Notes: generated by a model from the sequence alone, not told the origin. A stretch of 64,000 bases of DNA from Bacillota bacterium (GCA_023388495.1 JAEWGC010000044.1:1-64000), one strand, 5' to 3'; positions 1 through 9,434 are shown, counted from the stretch's first letter. A program made the numbers and translations.

Positions 1-117
1 TCTGGTGACGATAGCAAGATGGACACACCTGTTCCCATACCGAACACAGAAGTTAAGCATCTTAACGCCGATGGTACTTGGTTGGAAACGACCTGGGAGA
101 GTAGGAAGTTGCCAGGC
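1..117 (+). rRNA. rrf: 5S ribosomal RNA (5' end cut by window edge)
   Basis: The conserved 5S core is present: a CCCATACCGAACACAGAAGT segment near positions 33-52 and the GGGAGAGTAGG segment near 95-105, ending in GCCAGGC. A few 5' bases lie before the window. It is probably the last gene of an rRNA operon, since a terminator follows. Confidence 0.95.
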
Positions 118-133
118 TACATAAAAAACATAT

Positions 134-178
134 AGAAGGCTTTATTACGTTGGTCGTAGTAAGGCTTTCTTTATTTTT
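134..178 (+). terminator. Rho-independent terminator of the rRNA operon
   Basis: Arms AGAAGGCTTTATTACG and CGTAGTAAGGCTTTCT pair with a few G-U pairs around a short TTGGT loop, followed by a T-rich tract. Confidence 0.85.
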
Positions 179-266
179 TGCCTAAGTATAAGGTTAGATA
201 TATGGTATAATTGTATTAGGATTAAAACCAACATTATGATGAAATTTATATGGGAGTGGGCAAATA

Positions 267-1973
267 ATGTCTAATAACGAAATAAATTTGTATAATCTAG
301 CTAATTCTTTAGGTATAGGTATCTTAGTAATAGATAATCTTTATAATGTAAGTTTTTTTAATAAGGAGTCTTTAACGATATTAGGTTTAATCAATGAAGA
401 GAATTTAAATAAAAGTTTACCTAATATTCTATCCAATTTTAAAATTAAATCTTTCTTAAAATCTAATAAGAAAGATGAATCACAAAAATTAAAGTATAAT
501 AATACAGATATTATTGTAGTAAAAAAGGCAATTATAAACAATGATTTAATTGAAGGAGCCTATATAATTTTTCAGCGATTAGATACTTATAAGGAATTTA
601 TTAGACAGTTTGATGATGAAATAGAGGCATCTTCCTTATTAAATACAGTAATGGAAGCTACAAATGATGCTATTGTTTATGTAAATAAAGATGGTTATAT
701 AGAGATGTTAAGCAATCCCTATGCTGAATTTTTAGGAGTTGACAGAGAAGAAGCAGTAGGTAAACATGTACGAGAAGTCATAGAGAATACTAGAATGGAT
801 ATTGTAATTAAGACAGGAATACCAGAAATCGCTCAGGTTCAAGAGATAAAAGGCAAAAATATGATAGCTACTAGAATACCAGTATTTGTAAATGATAATG
901 TAGTAGGTGCTGTAGGTAAAGTTCTATTTAAAAATGTAGATGAATTAAATGAACTTTATACGAAGATAAATAGTATTGAGAAGGAATTAAATCTATATAA
1001 GGATGAGTTTAAGAAAGTAAATAAGGCAAACTATGCCTTAGATAGTATTATAAGTGTAAGTAAATCTATGGAAAGATTAAAAGAACTTACAAAGAGGGCG
1101 GCAAAGACTAACTCTAATGTATTAATCTTAGGTGAATCTGGAACAGGAAAAGAGTTATTTGCCCATGCAATTCATAATAATAGCAGACGTATAGATGCAC
1201 CTTTTATAAGGGTAAACTGTGGTGCTATTCCTTATGAATTATTAGAATCAGAATTATTTGGTTATGAGGAAGGATCATTTACAGGTGCTAAAAAGGGTGG
1301 TAAGATTGGAAAGTTTAAAGCTGCTGATGGTGGAACTATTTTCTTAGATGAAATTGGGGATTTACCTATGAATATGCAAGTGAAATTATTGAGAGTTCTT
1401 CAAGATAAGGAAATAGAGAGAATAGGCTCTAACTTTTCAGAGAAAATTGATGTTAGAGTTATAGCAGCGACAAATAAGGATTTAGAGAAGATGGTATCAG
1501 AAGGTATGTTTAGATTGGATTTGTACTATAGATTAAATGTAGTAAGTATAAAAATACCTCCATTGAGAGAAAGAAAGGAAGACATGCCTATTCTTTCTAG
1601 ACATTTAGTAGATAAGATATCAAAAGGAGAAAATATAAAGGTAGATAAGATATCAGATAATACATTAGAATACTTAAAGAATTATGATTGGCCTGGTAAT
1701 GTAAGAGAGCTAGAAAATATATTAGAAAGAGCTATAAACTTTTTAGAAGATGAAACAATTATTAAACCAGAACATTTGCCCCCTAAAATTACAGGTATGA
1801 CTCGAAGCAAGCAAATGAAAAGTCTAAGATCTATATTAGAAGAAGTAGAGAAACAATCTATAATAGATAGTCTGATAATTGCTAATGGAAATAAAACTTT
1901 AGCTGCAAATAGTTTAGATATTAGTAGGACAAGTTTATATGAGAAGATATCAAAATATAATATAGATATGTAA
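267..1973 (+). CDS. PAS-domain sigma-54-dependent transcriptional activator
   Basis: This is a 568-residue enhancer-binding protein that should activate RNA polymerase-sigma54. The N-terminal 100 residues look PAS-like and a clearer PAS domain spans about 122-225. The AAA+ domain has Walker A GESGTGKE (289-296), the sigma-54 loop GSFTGA (336-341, Ser replacing the usual Ala) and Walker B TIFLDEIGD (357-365). A Fis-type helix-turn-helix ends the protein (about 530-568). It has no response-regulator receiver domain, so the PAS domains probably sense a small molecule or redox state. A strong -24/-12 promoter lies just downstream, before the 3-hydroxy-acid genes, so those are the likely targets. 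The start has GGGAGTGGG upstream. Confidence 0.9.
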   Translation: MSNNEINLYNLANSLGIGILVIDNLYNVSFFNKESLTILGLINEENLNKSLPNILSNFKIKSFLKSNKKDESQKLKYNNTDIIVVKKAIINNDLIEGAYIIFQRLDTYKEFIRQFDDEIEASSLLNTVMEATNDAIVYVNKDGYIEMLSNPYAEFLGVDREEAVGKHVREVIENTRMDIVIKTGIPEIAQVQEIKGKNMIATRIPVFVNDNVVGAVGKVLFKNVDELNELYTKINSIEKELNLYKDEFKKVNKANYALDSIISVSKSMERLKELTKRAAKTNSNVLILGESGTGKELFAHAIHNNSRRIDAPFIRVNCGAIPYELLESELFGYEEGSFTGAKKGGKIGKFKAADGGTIFLDEIGDLPMNMQVKLLRVLQDKEIERIGSNFSEKIDVRVIAATNKDLEKMVSEGMFRLDLYYRLNVVSIKIPPLRERKEDMPILSRHLVDKISKGENIKVDKISDNTLEYLKNYDWPGNVRELENILERAINFLEDETIIKPEHLPPKITGMTRSKQMKSLRSILEEVEKQSIIDSLIIANGNKTLAANSLDISRTSLYEKISKYNIDM

Positions 1974-1978
1974 TGTTA

Positions 1979-2011
1979 TTTTTCTGACAATTCTTATAAT
2001 TGTCAGAAAAA
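1979..2011. repeat. Perfect 14-bp inverted repeat downstream of the activator gene
   Basis: Arms TTTTTCTGACAATT and AATTGTCAGAAAAA flank a 5-base CTTAT spacer. Neither strand has a U-tract after the stem, so it is not a classical terminator. It lies about 225 bp upstream of the sigma-54 promoter and could be an enhancer site for the activator, or an mRNA 3' stem. Confidence 0.6.
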
Positions 2012-2081
2012 GGTTACAAAAAATCACAAAACAAGAATTTATTGTAAGAAAATCCTTACACTTAATTAATTTAAGATAAAT

Positions 2082-2111
2082 TAATGTAAGATTAAGTTTA
2101 CATTAATCTTA
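2082..2111. promoter_or_regulatory. Nested inverted repeat, candidate activator-binding site
   Basis: TAATGTAA (2082-2089) and TTACATTA (2098-2105) are inverted, and TAAGATTAA (2087-2095) is inverted against TTAATCTTA (2103-2111). The position, about 130-150 bp before the -24/-12 promoter, fits an upstream activating sequence. This is inferred from position and symmetry only. Confidence 0.4.
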
Positions 2112-2144
2112 AAATATTATAACTAAAAGTGAAAAACCGATTTT

Positions 2145-2183
2145 AAACAAGTATATTAGATGAATAATATACTTGTTTTTTTG
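2145..2183 (+). terminator. Rho-independent terminator of the sigma-54 activator gene
   Basis: Arms AAACAAGTATATTA and TAATATACTTGTTT surround a short loop and run into a T tract. Confidence 0.8.
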
Positions 2184-2233
2184 TCCAAATCTATAGATTT
2201 AGATAAAAAACTAACATTGAGGCCAAATATTAA

Positions 2234-2249
2234 TGGCATGGATTTTGCT
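2234..2249 (+). promoter_or_regulatory. Sigma-54 (-24/-12) promoter of the 3-hydroxy-acid operon
   Basis: TGGCATGGATTTTGCT keeps the GG and GC dinucleotides at the required spacing and fits the TGGCAY-N5-TTGCW consensus. It lies 40 bp before the dehydrogenase start and downstream of a gene for a sigma-54 activator. Confidence 0.85.
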
Positions 2250-2288
2250 ATATTAATAGTTAAGTAATTAAATCAAGGAGGTATAAAG

Positions 2289-3050
2289 ATGCTAAAAAGC
2301 AAAGTATGTATTGTAACAGGAGCAGCTAGTGGAATAGGATTATCTGTTGCAGAAGCCTTTTCCAATGATGGTGCCAAGGTAGTTATGGCTGATATTAATG
2401 AAGAAAGATTGAGAAACGAATCAGAAAGAATAAGTGCGGATTATATTAAAGTAGATTTAAGTACAAGAGAAGGTTGCAAGAGTTTAGTTGATTATACTTT
2501 AAACAAATATTCAAAAGTAGATATTCTTGTAAATGTTGCAGGAATTCAAACAGTATCACCAATAGAAGATTTTCCAGAGGATAAATGGGATTTTATGATT
2601 AATTTGATGCTAACAGCTCCATTCTTACTAACGAAATATGTATGGAATTCAATGAAAGAACAAGGTTGGGGAAGAATAATAAATTTAAATTCCATTCATG
2701 GACTAGTAGCATCTGAATTTAAATCTGCTTATGTTTCAGCTAAACATGGTCTTTCAGGACTAACAAAAACTACTGCATTAGAAGGGGGACCTTACGGAAT
2801 AACTGTAAACTCAATTTGTCCTTCATATGTTAGAACTCCTTTAGTAGATAATCAAATTGATGCTCAAGCTATATCTCATGGAATATCAAGAGAAGAAGTT
2901 GTTGAAAAGATAATGTTACAAAAAGCAGCAGTTAAAAAACTGATAGAACCTGAAACAATTGCAGATGTGGCTAAATTTTTATGTTCAAATGCAGGAGCAC
3001 ATATTACAGGATCAACATTTACAATAGATGGTGGTTGGACAGCTGGTTAA
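2289..3050 (+). CDS. SDR-family dehydrogenase, probable D-3-hydroxybutyrate dehydrogenase
   Basis: A 253-residue short-chain dehydrogenase/reductase. The NAD-binding TGAASGIG motif is at about 10-17, the NVAG motif follows, and the catalytic Ser and YVSAK (Tyr/Lys) lie near residues 140-155. The region around NLMLTAPFLLTKYVW and the C-terminal GSTFTIDGGWTAG resemble bacterial 3-hydroxybutyrate dehydrogenases, which oxidise D-3-hydroxybutyrate to acetoacetate with NAD+. It is the first gene after the sigma-54 promoter, with a strong AAGGAGG site, and is followed by a permease and a second 3-hydroxyacid-type dehydrogenase. The family is certain; the substrate is inferred from similarity and context. 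Confidence 0.8.
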   Translation: MLKSKVCIVTGAASGIGLSVAEAFSNDGAKVVMADINEERLRNESERISADYIKVDLSTREGCKSLVDYTLNKYSKVDILVNVAGIQTVSPIEDFPEDKWDFMINLMLTAPFLLTKYVWNSMKEQGWGRIINLNSIHGLVASEFKSAYVSAKHGLSGLTKTTALEGGPYGITVNSICPSYVRTPLVDNQIDAQAISHGISREEVVEKIMLQKAAVKKLIEPETIADVAKFLCSNAGAHITGSTFTIDGGWTAG

Positions 3051-3143
3051 AAGTACTGAAATTTAATAGAGAGCAAAAGACAAATTAACTAAAATAACAA
3101 AAGAAAAATGAGATATTAAGTTAGAAAAAGGGGGAAGTAAAAT

Positions 3144-4436
3144 ATGCTAGGTATTATTATTGGATTGGTATTATTGATGTTCTTAGCTTATAGAGGATAC
3201 TCTATAATTTGGGTAGCTCCTCTATGTGCGTTAGTGGTGGCATTGACTGGCGGTCTTGAATTACTTCCAGCGTATAAAGATACTTATATGACTGGATTTG
3301 TAGGTTTTACAAAATCTTGGTTTCCGGTATTTATGCTAGGTGCTATATTTGGTGCATTAATGGATTATACTGGAGCAGCTAAGTCTATAGCTAAATGGCT
3401 TACAAAGGTATTAGGACCTAAGAGAGCTATTCTTAGTGTAGTACTTGGTTGTGCAGTATTAACTTATGGTGGAATATCCTTATTCGTAGTTGTATTTGCA
3501 ATGTATCCTTTAGCATTGGATTTATTCAGAGAAGCTAATATTACAAGAAAACTTATTCCAGGAACAATAGCTCTTGGCTCATTTACATTTACAATGACAG
3601 CAGTACCAGGCACACCACAAACTCAAAATTTAATTCCTATGAAGTATTTTAATACAACACCTACGGCAGGTCCAATAATGGGTATAACAGCAGCCATATT
3701 TATTTTTGGTTTAGGATATGCATATTTATTATGGAGAGAGAGAGGTTTTACTGCTAAAGGAGAAGGTTTTATAGAACCAGAAAAGAAGACAAATATAAAT
3801 AGTGAGGCTGAAATGGGGGTGCTTCCAAATCCATTTATCTCATTTTTACCTTTATTAACGGTAATACTAACATTAAATTTACTTGAATGGGATATTGTTA
3901 TTGCATTACTTGCAGGTATAATTGTAGCAATGGTAACTAACCCTAGTAAATATAAAGGATTTACTAAATCTATCAGTGGAGGAGCAACTTCATCAATTAC
4001 TGCAATTATTAATACATCTGCTGCTGTTGGATTTGGTTCAATAGTAAGAGCAGTACCAGGATTTCAAAATTTAACAAGCCTACTGCTTGGAATTAAAGGT
4101 TCTCCACTAATATCTGAGGCAGTGGCAGTAAATGTCTTAGCTGGAGCAACAGGTTCAGCTTCAGGAGGTATGGGTATAGCATTAGAAGCTCTAGGAGCAA
4201 AATATTATCAACTAGCGTTAGAAACAGGAATTAGTCCAGAGGCTTTCCATAGAGTAGCATCTTTGTCATCTGGTGGTCTTGATACTCTTCCACATAATGG
4301 AGCTGTATTAACACTACTTGCTGTTACAGGTTTGACTCATAAAGATTCATATATAGATATATGTGTTACTTCTTTAATATTACCAGTGCTATCTTCAATA
4401 CCAGCAATAATTCTTGCAAGTTTGGGAATTTATTAG
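3144..4436 (+). CDS. GntP-family permease (organic acid uptake)
   Basis: A 430-residue integral membrane protein with about 11-13 hydrophobic segments. Its hallmarks fit the GntP (gluconate/hydroxy acid:H+) family: GGISLFVVVF near residue 110, the conserved TAVPGTPQTQN loop near 150-160, and a C-terminal region with LSSGGLDTLPHNG. Members carry gluconate, glycerate or 3-hydroxybutyrate. Its position between two 3-hydroxyacid dehydrogenases under one sigma-54 promoter suggests it imports a short 3-hydroxy acid. A GGGGGAAG ribosome-binding site precedes the start. Confidence 0.85.
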   Translation: MLGIIIGLVLLMFLAYRGYSIIWVAPLCALVVALTGGLELLPAYKDTYMTGFVGFTKSWFPVFMLGAIFGALMDYTGAAKSIAKWLTKVLGPKRAILSVVLGCAVLTYGGISLFVVVFAMYPLALDLFREANITRKLIPGTIALGSFTFTMTAVPGTPQTQNLIPMKYFNTTPTAGPIMGITAAIFIFGLGYAYLLWRERGFTAKGEGFIEPEKKTNINSEAEMGVLPNPFISFLPLLTVILTLNLLEWDIVIALLAGIIVAMVTNPSKYKGFTKSISGGATSSITAIINTSAAVGFGSIVRAVPGFQNLTSLLLGIKGSPLISEAVAVNVLAGATGSASGGMGIALEALGAKYYQLALETGISPEAFHRVASLSSGGLDTLPHNGAVLTLLAVTGLTHKDSYIDICVTSLILPVLSSIPAIILASLGIY

Positions 4437-4512
4437 GAATATAAGAAGAGATAAATATCTCCCCATCTAGTATAATATTAGATGTGAGTTTGATAATAAG
4501 GAGGGTTATAAG

Positions 4513-5457
4513 ATGAAGATAGAGGATATTAAAAAGATAGGTATAGCAGGAGCAGGTACTATGGGTTCTGGTATAGCTCAAATATTTGCAAGAAAAGGCT
4601 ATGAAGTAGTAATAACAGATATAAAAGAGGAATTCCTAGAAAACTCTAGAAAATTAGTATCTATATTTAATAGCAGTTTAATTGAAGAAGGTCTTATGGC
4701 AGAGTCAGAAGTTGAAAATACAGTAAAAAACATAAAATATGATGTAGATAAAAAAGTATTTTCTGATTGCGATGTAATAATTGAAGCTATAATAGAGAAA
4801 ATGGATATAAAGCAGGACTTCTGGAGGGAAGTTGAAAAAATAGCTAAATCTGATGCTATTTTTGCAACAAATACTTCTGGTCTTAGTATCACAGGAATAT
4901 CACAGAAAGTAGAAAACAAAGGTAGATTTATAGGAATGCATTTCTGGAATCCACCACATATTATTCCACTAGTTGAATTAATTAGAGGCGATGGAACAAG
5001 TAATAAAACTGTAGAAATATTATTAGGATTAGTAAAGAAAATAGATAAGGAGCCAGTAGTGGTACAAAAAGATTCTCCAGGATTTATTGGAAATAGAATA
5101 CAATTTGCAGTATTTAGAGAGGCATTAAATATAGTGGAACAGGGAATAGCTACATTTGAAGATGTGGATAGGGCTATGAAATATGGTCCTGGATTTAGAT
5201 ATCCAATAATTGGTCCATTAGAAACAGCAGATTTAGGAGGATTAGATACGTTTTATTATATTTCCTCATACTTATTTAATGATCTATCTGATGTAAAAGA
5301 ACCACAGGAAGTATTGAAAAAACTAATGGAAAATAAAGAATTAGGCGTTAAGTCAAAGAAAGGTTTCTATGATTATTCAGATGGTAAAGATGAAGAAGCC
5401 ATAAAGAGAAGAGATAAAATGTTCTTTAAGATGTTAAAACATATTCACAAAGCATAG
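4513..5457 (+). CDS. 3-hydroxyacyl-CoA dehydrogenase family protein (3-hydroxybutyryl-CoA dehydrogenase-like)
   Basis: A 314-residue NAD-dependent dehydrogenase with an N-terminal GAGTMGSG Rossmann motif (about 14-21). The family signature GMHFWNPPHIIPLVE carries the catalytic His and Glu. The C-terminal 3HCDH domain begins around residue 190 (DSPGFIGNRIQ). It resembles 3-hydroxybutyryl-CoA dehydrogenase, but the HFWNPPH version of the motif and the extra length over the usual roughly 280 residues make an atypical or non-CoA 3-hydroxy acid possible. It is the last gene of the sigma-54 operon and is followed by a terminator. No CoA ligase or transferase lies nearby, so activation would have to be encoded elsewhere. 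Confidence 0.8.
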   Translation: MKIEDIKKIGIAGAGTMGSGIAQIFARKGYEVVITDIKEEFLENSRKLVSIFNSSLIEEGLMAESEVENTVKNIKYDVDKKVFSDCDVIIEAIIEKMDIKQDFWREVEKIAKSDAIFATNTSGLSITGISQKVENKGRFIGMHFWNPPHIIPLVELIRGDGTSNKTVEILLGLVKKIDKEPVVVQKDSPGFIGNRIQFAVFREALNIVEQGIATFEDVDRAMKYGPGFRYPIIGPLETADLGGLDTFYYISSYLFNDLSDVKEPQEVLKKLMENKELGVKSKKGFYDYSDGKDEEAIKRRDKMFFKMLKHIHKA

Positions 5458-5458
5458 A

Positions 5459-5496
5459 AAAAAATTCTGCTCCTAATAAAGGAGCAGAATTTTTTT
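5459..5496 (+). terminator. Rho-independent terminator of the 3-hydroxy-acid operon
   Basis: AAATTCTGCTCC and GGAGCAGAATTT form a 12-bp stem with a 7-base loop, followed by TTTTT. Confidence 0.9.
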
Positions 5497-5558
5497 GTTA
5501 ATTTGTTATAGGATAAGCCCTATTTTAATATTATTAAATATTAGAAAGGGGGAAGATG

Positions 5559-6587
5559 ATGAAGAAGAAAATGAATAAGGAATGGATGAAAATAGGATCA
5601 ATATACATAGGCACTGTTATAGGTGCAGGTTTCGCCTCTGGTAGAGAGATTATAGAATTTTTTGGAGTATATGGAGTAAAGGGGATTTTTGGCATAATAA
5701 TATCAGGAATATTGTTTTCTATAATAGGTGGATTGCTACTTTTAAAGATATTCAACAATAAAATAAGTAGGTTTGAAGAATTAATATGTAAATTATTTGG
5801 AAAGAGATTTGCAGTAATATTAGATGGTATAATGACAATTTCCTTATATACTGGATTTAGTGTTATGGTTGCAGGTAGTGGTGCAATATTTAAGGAGGAA
5901 TTAGGATTATCCTTTAATTTTGGGATTATTGTAATGATAGTTTTATCCTTTATAGTATTTCTATTTAGTTTAGAAGGACTTTCCTTTATTAACTCTTTAT
6001 TGGTGCCTTTGCTTACTGTAGGCATTATATTTACATCTATATATCTAAATCTAAAGGAAGGGTATGACTTATCTAATATAAATGGAGTAGACTTGACTTT
6101 AAAAGGAAACTTTTTATCATCTTCTCTCTTATATTTAGGTTCAAATTCTCTAATTATCATAATAGTATTCTCGTCCTTATTACCCCTAATAGATAGTAAA
6201 AAAACAGCTATTTTAGGTGGTATATCAGGGGGAATAGTATTATTTATCCTTGGCTTATCTATATTAAGTTCCATGCTTATTTATTATAATGAGGTAGCTT
6301 TAATGGATATTCCAATGTTAAGAATATGTAACTATATAGGAAATGGATATAGGAAATTTTATTCAATTATACTGTGGGTAGCAATGTTTACCACTGCATT
6401 GGCCAATGGTTTTGGTGTCATGAATAAGGTATCTAATAATAAATATAAGACTCTTATAATGGTTTTGTTTTGTTTATTATCTATTCCTCTGGCTAAGTTT
6501 GGATTCGCCAATTTAGTAGCTATATTATATCCAATTACTGGGATAATAGGATTTGTTGTTTTGATTTTTATTTTAGTAATCTTATAA
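5559..6587 (+). CDS. YkvI-family membrane transporter
   Basis: A protein of about 342 residues with ten or so transmembrane segments. The first membrane segment contains GTVIGAGFASGREI, the unwound-helix glycine motif seen in LeuT/APC-fold carriers such as the YkvI family. The substrate is unknown. ATG codons occur at 5556, 5559 and 5571; the AGAAAGGGGG site best suits 5559, with 5571 also possible. It is a single gene that converges on the ABC exporter gene. A long open frame on the opposite strand over the same region is a composition artefact. Confidence 0.75.
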   Translation: MKKKMNKEWMKIGSIYIGTVIGAGFASGREIIEFFGVYGVKGIFGIIISGILFSIIGGLLLLKIFNNKISRFEELICKLFGKRFAVILDGIMTISLYTGFSVMVAGSGAIFKEELGLSFNFGIIVMIVLSFIVFLFSLEGLSFINSLLVPLLTVGIIFTSIYLNLKEGYDLSNINGVDLTLKGNFLSSSLLYLGSNSLIIIIVFSSLLPLIDSKKTAILGGISGGIVLFILGLSILSSMLIYYNEVALMDIPMLRICNYIGNGYRKFYSIILWVAMFTTALANGFGVMNKVSNNKYKTLIMVLFCLLSIPLAKFGFANLVAILYPITGIIGFVVLIFILVIL

Positions 6588-6602
6588 ACACCTTGGATTA
6601 AT

Positions 6603-6638
6603 ATTAGGCTAGAACTATTAAAATGGTTCTAGCCTAAT
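6603..6638. terminator. Hairpin between convergent genes, probable terminator
   Basis: ATTAGGCTAGAAC and GTTCTAGCCTAAT form a 13-bp stem between the converging ends of the YkvI-type gene and the ABC exporter gene. The downstream T tract is weak on both strands. Confidence 0.6.
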
Positions 6639-6651
6639 TAGTCAAAGGTGG

Positions 6652-8343
6652 CTATGCTGCTTTTTCTACATTAAATAAATTATAGAAGTAATATTTATTT
6701 TTCATTAGTTCATCAAAATGACCTATTTCTATAATATTACCCTTATCAAGCACAATAATTTTATCATATCTTCTTAATAAATCTTCATTTAGCTTATGAG
6801 TAATTACTAGGCTAGTTAAGTCTTTAATATTTAGCAGAGAATCCTCAATTTCATAAGCAGTTTTTGCATCTAGGCTAGCTGTTGCCTCATCAAGCAATAT
6901 AATCGGGGTTTTCTTAATTAATGCTCTAGCAATAGATATTCTTTGCTTTTCTCCACCAGATAAGTTAGATCCATTTTCTCCAACAAGAGAATTTTTACCT
7001 TGAGGAAGGTTGTTTATTAGATTTTCTAGTCCAGAAAGTTTAATGGACATATCTATTTCACCTTTAGAATAATTACCATAAAGAGCTATATTAGATTCTA
7101 TACTATCATCAAACATAAATACATTTTGTTGAATAATAGATATCAGCTCGTAAATTGAAGATAATTTGATATTTCTTGTGTCTATATTATCCATAACAAT
7201 ACTTCCATCATAGTTATCATAATATCTTAGAAATAGTCTCAATAAAGTAGATTTCCCAGAGCCAGACTTTCCTACAATAGCTACTTTCTCACCTTTATAT
7301 ACAGTGAAATTTACACTATCAAGTATCTTTCTATCTTCATTATAAGAAAAGGAGATGTCTTTGAATTCAATAGTATCTTTAAAATCTTTTTTAACTAAAC
7401 CAATATCGGAACCAGTATTTTCATTTATTAAGGCTTCTATTTTATCATTAATAGGTTTTATGGCTTTAATTCTTCCTATGATATTAGATAAGTTGACTAT
7501 AGGATTGACCACATGGTTAGTTAGCTGTACTGATGCTATCATACCTCCTGCTGTAAACTTTCCTTGTAAGGCAAGATAAGTTCCCAACCCTAAGGGAACG
7601 AAAAACATGATAAAGCCAAAGAATTCAGAGATACTGTTTACTAAAGATTCAAAGAATCCAAATCTATATTTTTTAATTTCAAGACTATCATTTGAAGCAT
7701 CAAAATCTTCTTTTATTTTATCTTCAATATCAAAGGATTTAATTACTTCGAACCCAGTAAATAGATCTTTTATCTTAGTGGTGAAGCTACCTAATCCGTC
7801 TGAGTAAGCCTTTTTACGATTACCTAATTCTTTTTGAAATAATATGGGTATGAATATTGGAATAAATCCTGTACCAAGAATAGCTATGGCTACATAGGCA
7901 TTGAGATTAAATATTGCATAGCTTCCAAAGAGAAATGTTATCATATCACTAAAGTTATCTATTATGCTGGCAAAATAGTCTTGTTCTATTAAATTAGCAT
8001 CATTATTAATTGCAGATATATAGTTTGCCGTATTAGAAGATGTAAAAGAAGAAATATTTTTAGATATAATACTGTTAAACATATCTTTTTTTACATTATA
8101 CATAATATTTTTTAATAGCCTTCTCCTTAAAATTCTTTTAATGAAGCCTGTAACAAACACTAAAAAGCTATATCCTAACATCAACAGTAATACACTTTTT
8201 AACTTTGTAAATTCACCACCATAACTGATATCAGTAATATCTTTAAGAATAAAGGCCATGTATATACTAACAATTGAGGAGGCTAGAATAGCTAAAATAT
8301 TGCCTATAAATAAAGGCTTTGATTTAAAAAGATACTTTTTCAC
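6652..8343 (-). CDS. ABC exporter half-transporter (membrane domain fused to ATPase)
   Basis: A 563-residue type IV ABC exporter. About six membrane helices fill residues 1-300, and the ATPase follows with Walker A GKSGSGKST, signature LSGGE and Walker B IILLDEATASLD. It probably works as a homodimer to export a peptide, lipid or drug. It uses a GTG start behind AGGAGGG, 11 bases after the upstream ArsR-type regulator gene ends, so the two are probably co-transcribed. A regulator-exporter pair suggests inducible detoxification. The substrate cannot be read from the sequence. Confidence 0.9.
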   Translation of the reverse strand: MKKYLFKSKPLFIGNILAILASSIVSIYMAFILKDITDISYGGEFTKLKSVLLLMLGYSFLVFVTGFIKRILRRRLLKNIMYNVKKDMFNSIISKNISSFTSSNTANYISAINNDANLIEQDYFASIIDNFSDMITFLFGSYAIFNLNAYVAIAILGTGFIPIFIPILFQKELGNRKKAYSDGLGSFTTKIKDLFTGFEVIKSFDIEDKIKEDFDASNDSLEIKKYRFGFFESLVNSISEFFGFIMFFVPLGLGTYLALQGKFTAGGMIASVQLTNHVVNPIVNLSNIIGRIKAIKPINDKIEALINENTGSDIGLVKKDFKDTIEFKDISFSYNEDRKILDSVNFTVYKGEKVAIVGKSGSGKSTLLRLFLRYYDNYDGSIVMDNIDTRNIKLSSIYELISIIQQNVFMFDDSIESNIALYGNYSKGEIDMSIKLSGLENLINNLPQGKNSLVGENGSNLSGGEKQRISIARALIKKTPIILLDEATASLDAKTAYEIEDSLLNIKDLTSLVITHKLNEDLLRRYDKIIVLDKGNIIEIGHFDELMKNKYYFYNLFNVEKAA

Positions 8344-8354
8344 TATGAACCCTC

Positions 8355-9416
8355 CTATAACTCTAAATCTTTTTTAATAAAATTAATCATTTCCCTTAGA
8401 GTATCTTTATTAAGTGAATAATAAGTTTTGTTTTCATATCTCTCCATCTTAAGAAGATTTGTAATCAGCAGATTGTTAGCATGATATGATACTGTAGCTG
8501 AAGTAATATTTAATTCATCAGCTATTTCTTGACCATACTTTTCTCCTTGAGACAAAAGTTTTATGAACTTATATCTATTTAAATCGCTAAGATTTTTAAA
8601 TATGGATACATATTTATCAACAGAATTATCTCTGTTTTTTGATTGAAAGACTTTATCCACATATTTTCCTATAAACATATATGAAGCATGCTCAGCTCTT
8701 TTTACTGTTTGAGATATTGTATATGCTTGAAAATAAGAAGTCATTATATATAAAGTATCTACTTCTTTACTACTTACTAATTGGAATATAGGGATACTCA
8801 TATTAATTCCTTTATTATTTATTTCTTCTTCTAATAAATTAGTATATTTATTTATATCAGATTCGTAGTTTTTAATAAAAGAACTATATTTTTTCTCATA
8901 TTCCTCAATTAATGATATAAAAGTTCTCTTAAATTCATTTACATCATTGATAATAGTAATAATAGTCCACTTTTCTTCACTAGGAATTGGTTTGTCGTTT
9001 AAAAACTTGAATAATAAATTGTTGTCATTTATAATACCTTTAAACTTTTCGTCATCCATAGTAGGAATCCAAGACTCCCCATAAGAATCTACAAATGAAA
9101 GTAAGGATTTTTGTATATCATAATTATCTTTGGATTCTATATATTTTAGATACTTATCTAAGTTTTCTAACTCCCAAATTTTTTCTATATCTATTAAAGA
9201 GTAAGCTATATTTGATATGGTAAAATAAGCTTTATATTTATGAATATCATCTCCTAATAAAGATATAATATCATTCATTAACTCTTTAAATTCTTGATCT
9301 ATGGATATATCCATTTTTTCCACTTCTTCATAATAATAATCTAAGTTGCATGCTACATATATAGATGCAAATAAATCATATAATTTTCCAGCATTTTTAC
9401 TAAAATATAGTTTCAC
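8355..9416 (-). CDS. Large ArsR-type winged-helix regulator
   Basis: A 353-residue protein whose last 85 or so residues form an ArsR/SmtB-like winged helix (LSDLNRYKFIKLLSQGE, then a recognition helix around SATVSYHANNL). The N-terminal 265 residues are a mostly helical, acidic domain that I do not recognise; it is probably the ligand- or partner-sensing part. No metal-binding Cys cluster is visible in the DNA-binding domain. It starts at GTG behind AAGGAGG and precedes the ABC exporter gene, which it probably controls through the TTAGATA-like sites upstream. Confidence 0.8.
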   Translation of the reverse strand: MKLYFSKNAGKLYDLFASIYVACNLDYYYEEVEKMDISIDQEFKELMNDIISLLGDDIHKYKAYFTISNIAYSLIDIEKIWELENLDKYLKYIESKDNYDIQKSLLSFVDSYGESWIPTMDDEKFKGIINDNNLLFKFLNDKPIPSEEKWTIITIINDVNEFKRTFISLIEEYEKKYSSFIKNYESDINKYTNLLEEEINNKGINMSIPIFQLVSSKEVDTLYIMTSYFQAYTISQTVKRAEHASYMFIGKYVDKVFQSKNRDNSVDKYVSIFKNLSDLNRYKFIKLLSQGEKYGQEIADELNITSATVSYHANNLLITNLLKMERYENKTYYSLNKDTLREMINFIKKDLEL

Positions 9417-9434
9417 TTTTATTCCTCCTTATAT

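Noticed and set aside
1979..2011. Rho-independent terminator
   Set aside because: The stem is perfect but is followed by A-rich sequence on both strands; the better terminator for this gene is at 2145-2183.
5534..6274. A 246-codon open frame on the minus strand over the YkvI-type gene
   Set aside because: It is proline- and asparagine-rich with no recognisable domain and is antisense to a clear membrane protein. It is a by-product of AT-rich membrane-protein coding sequence.
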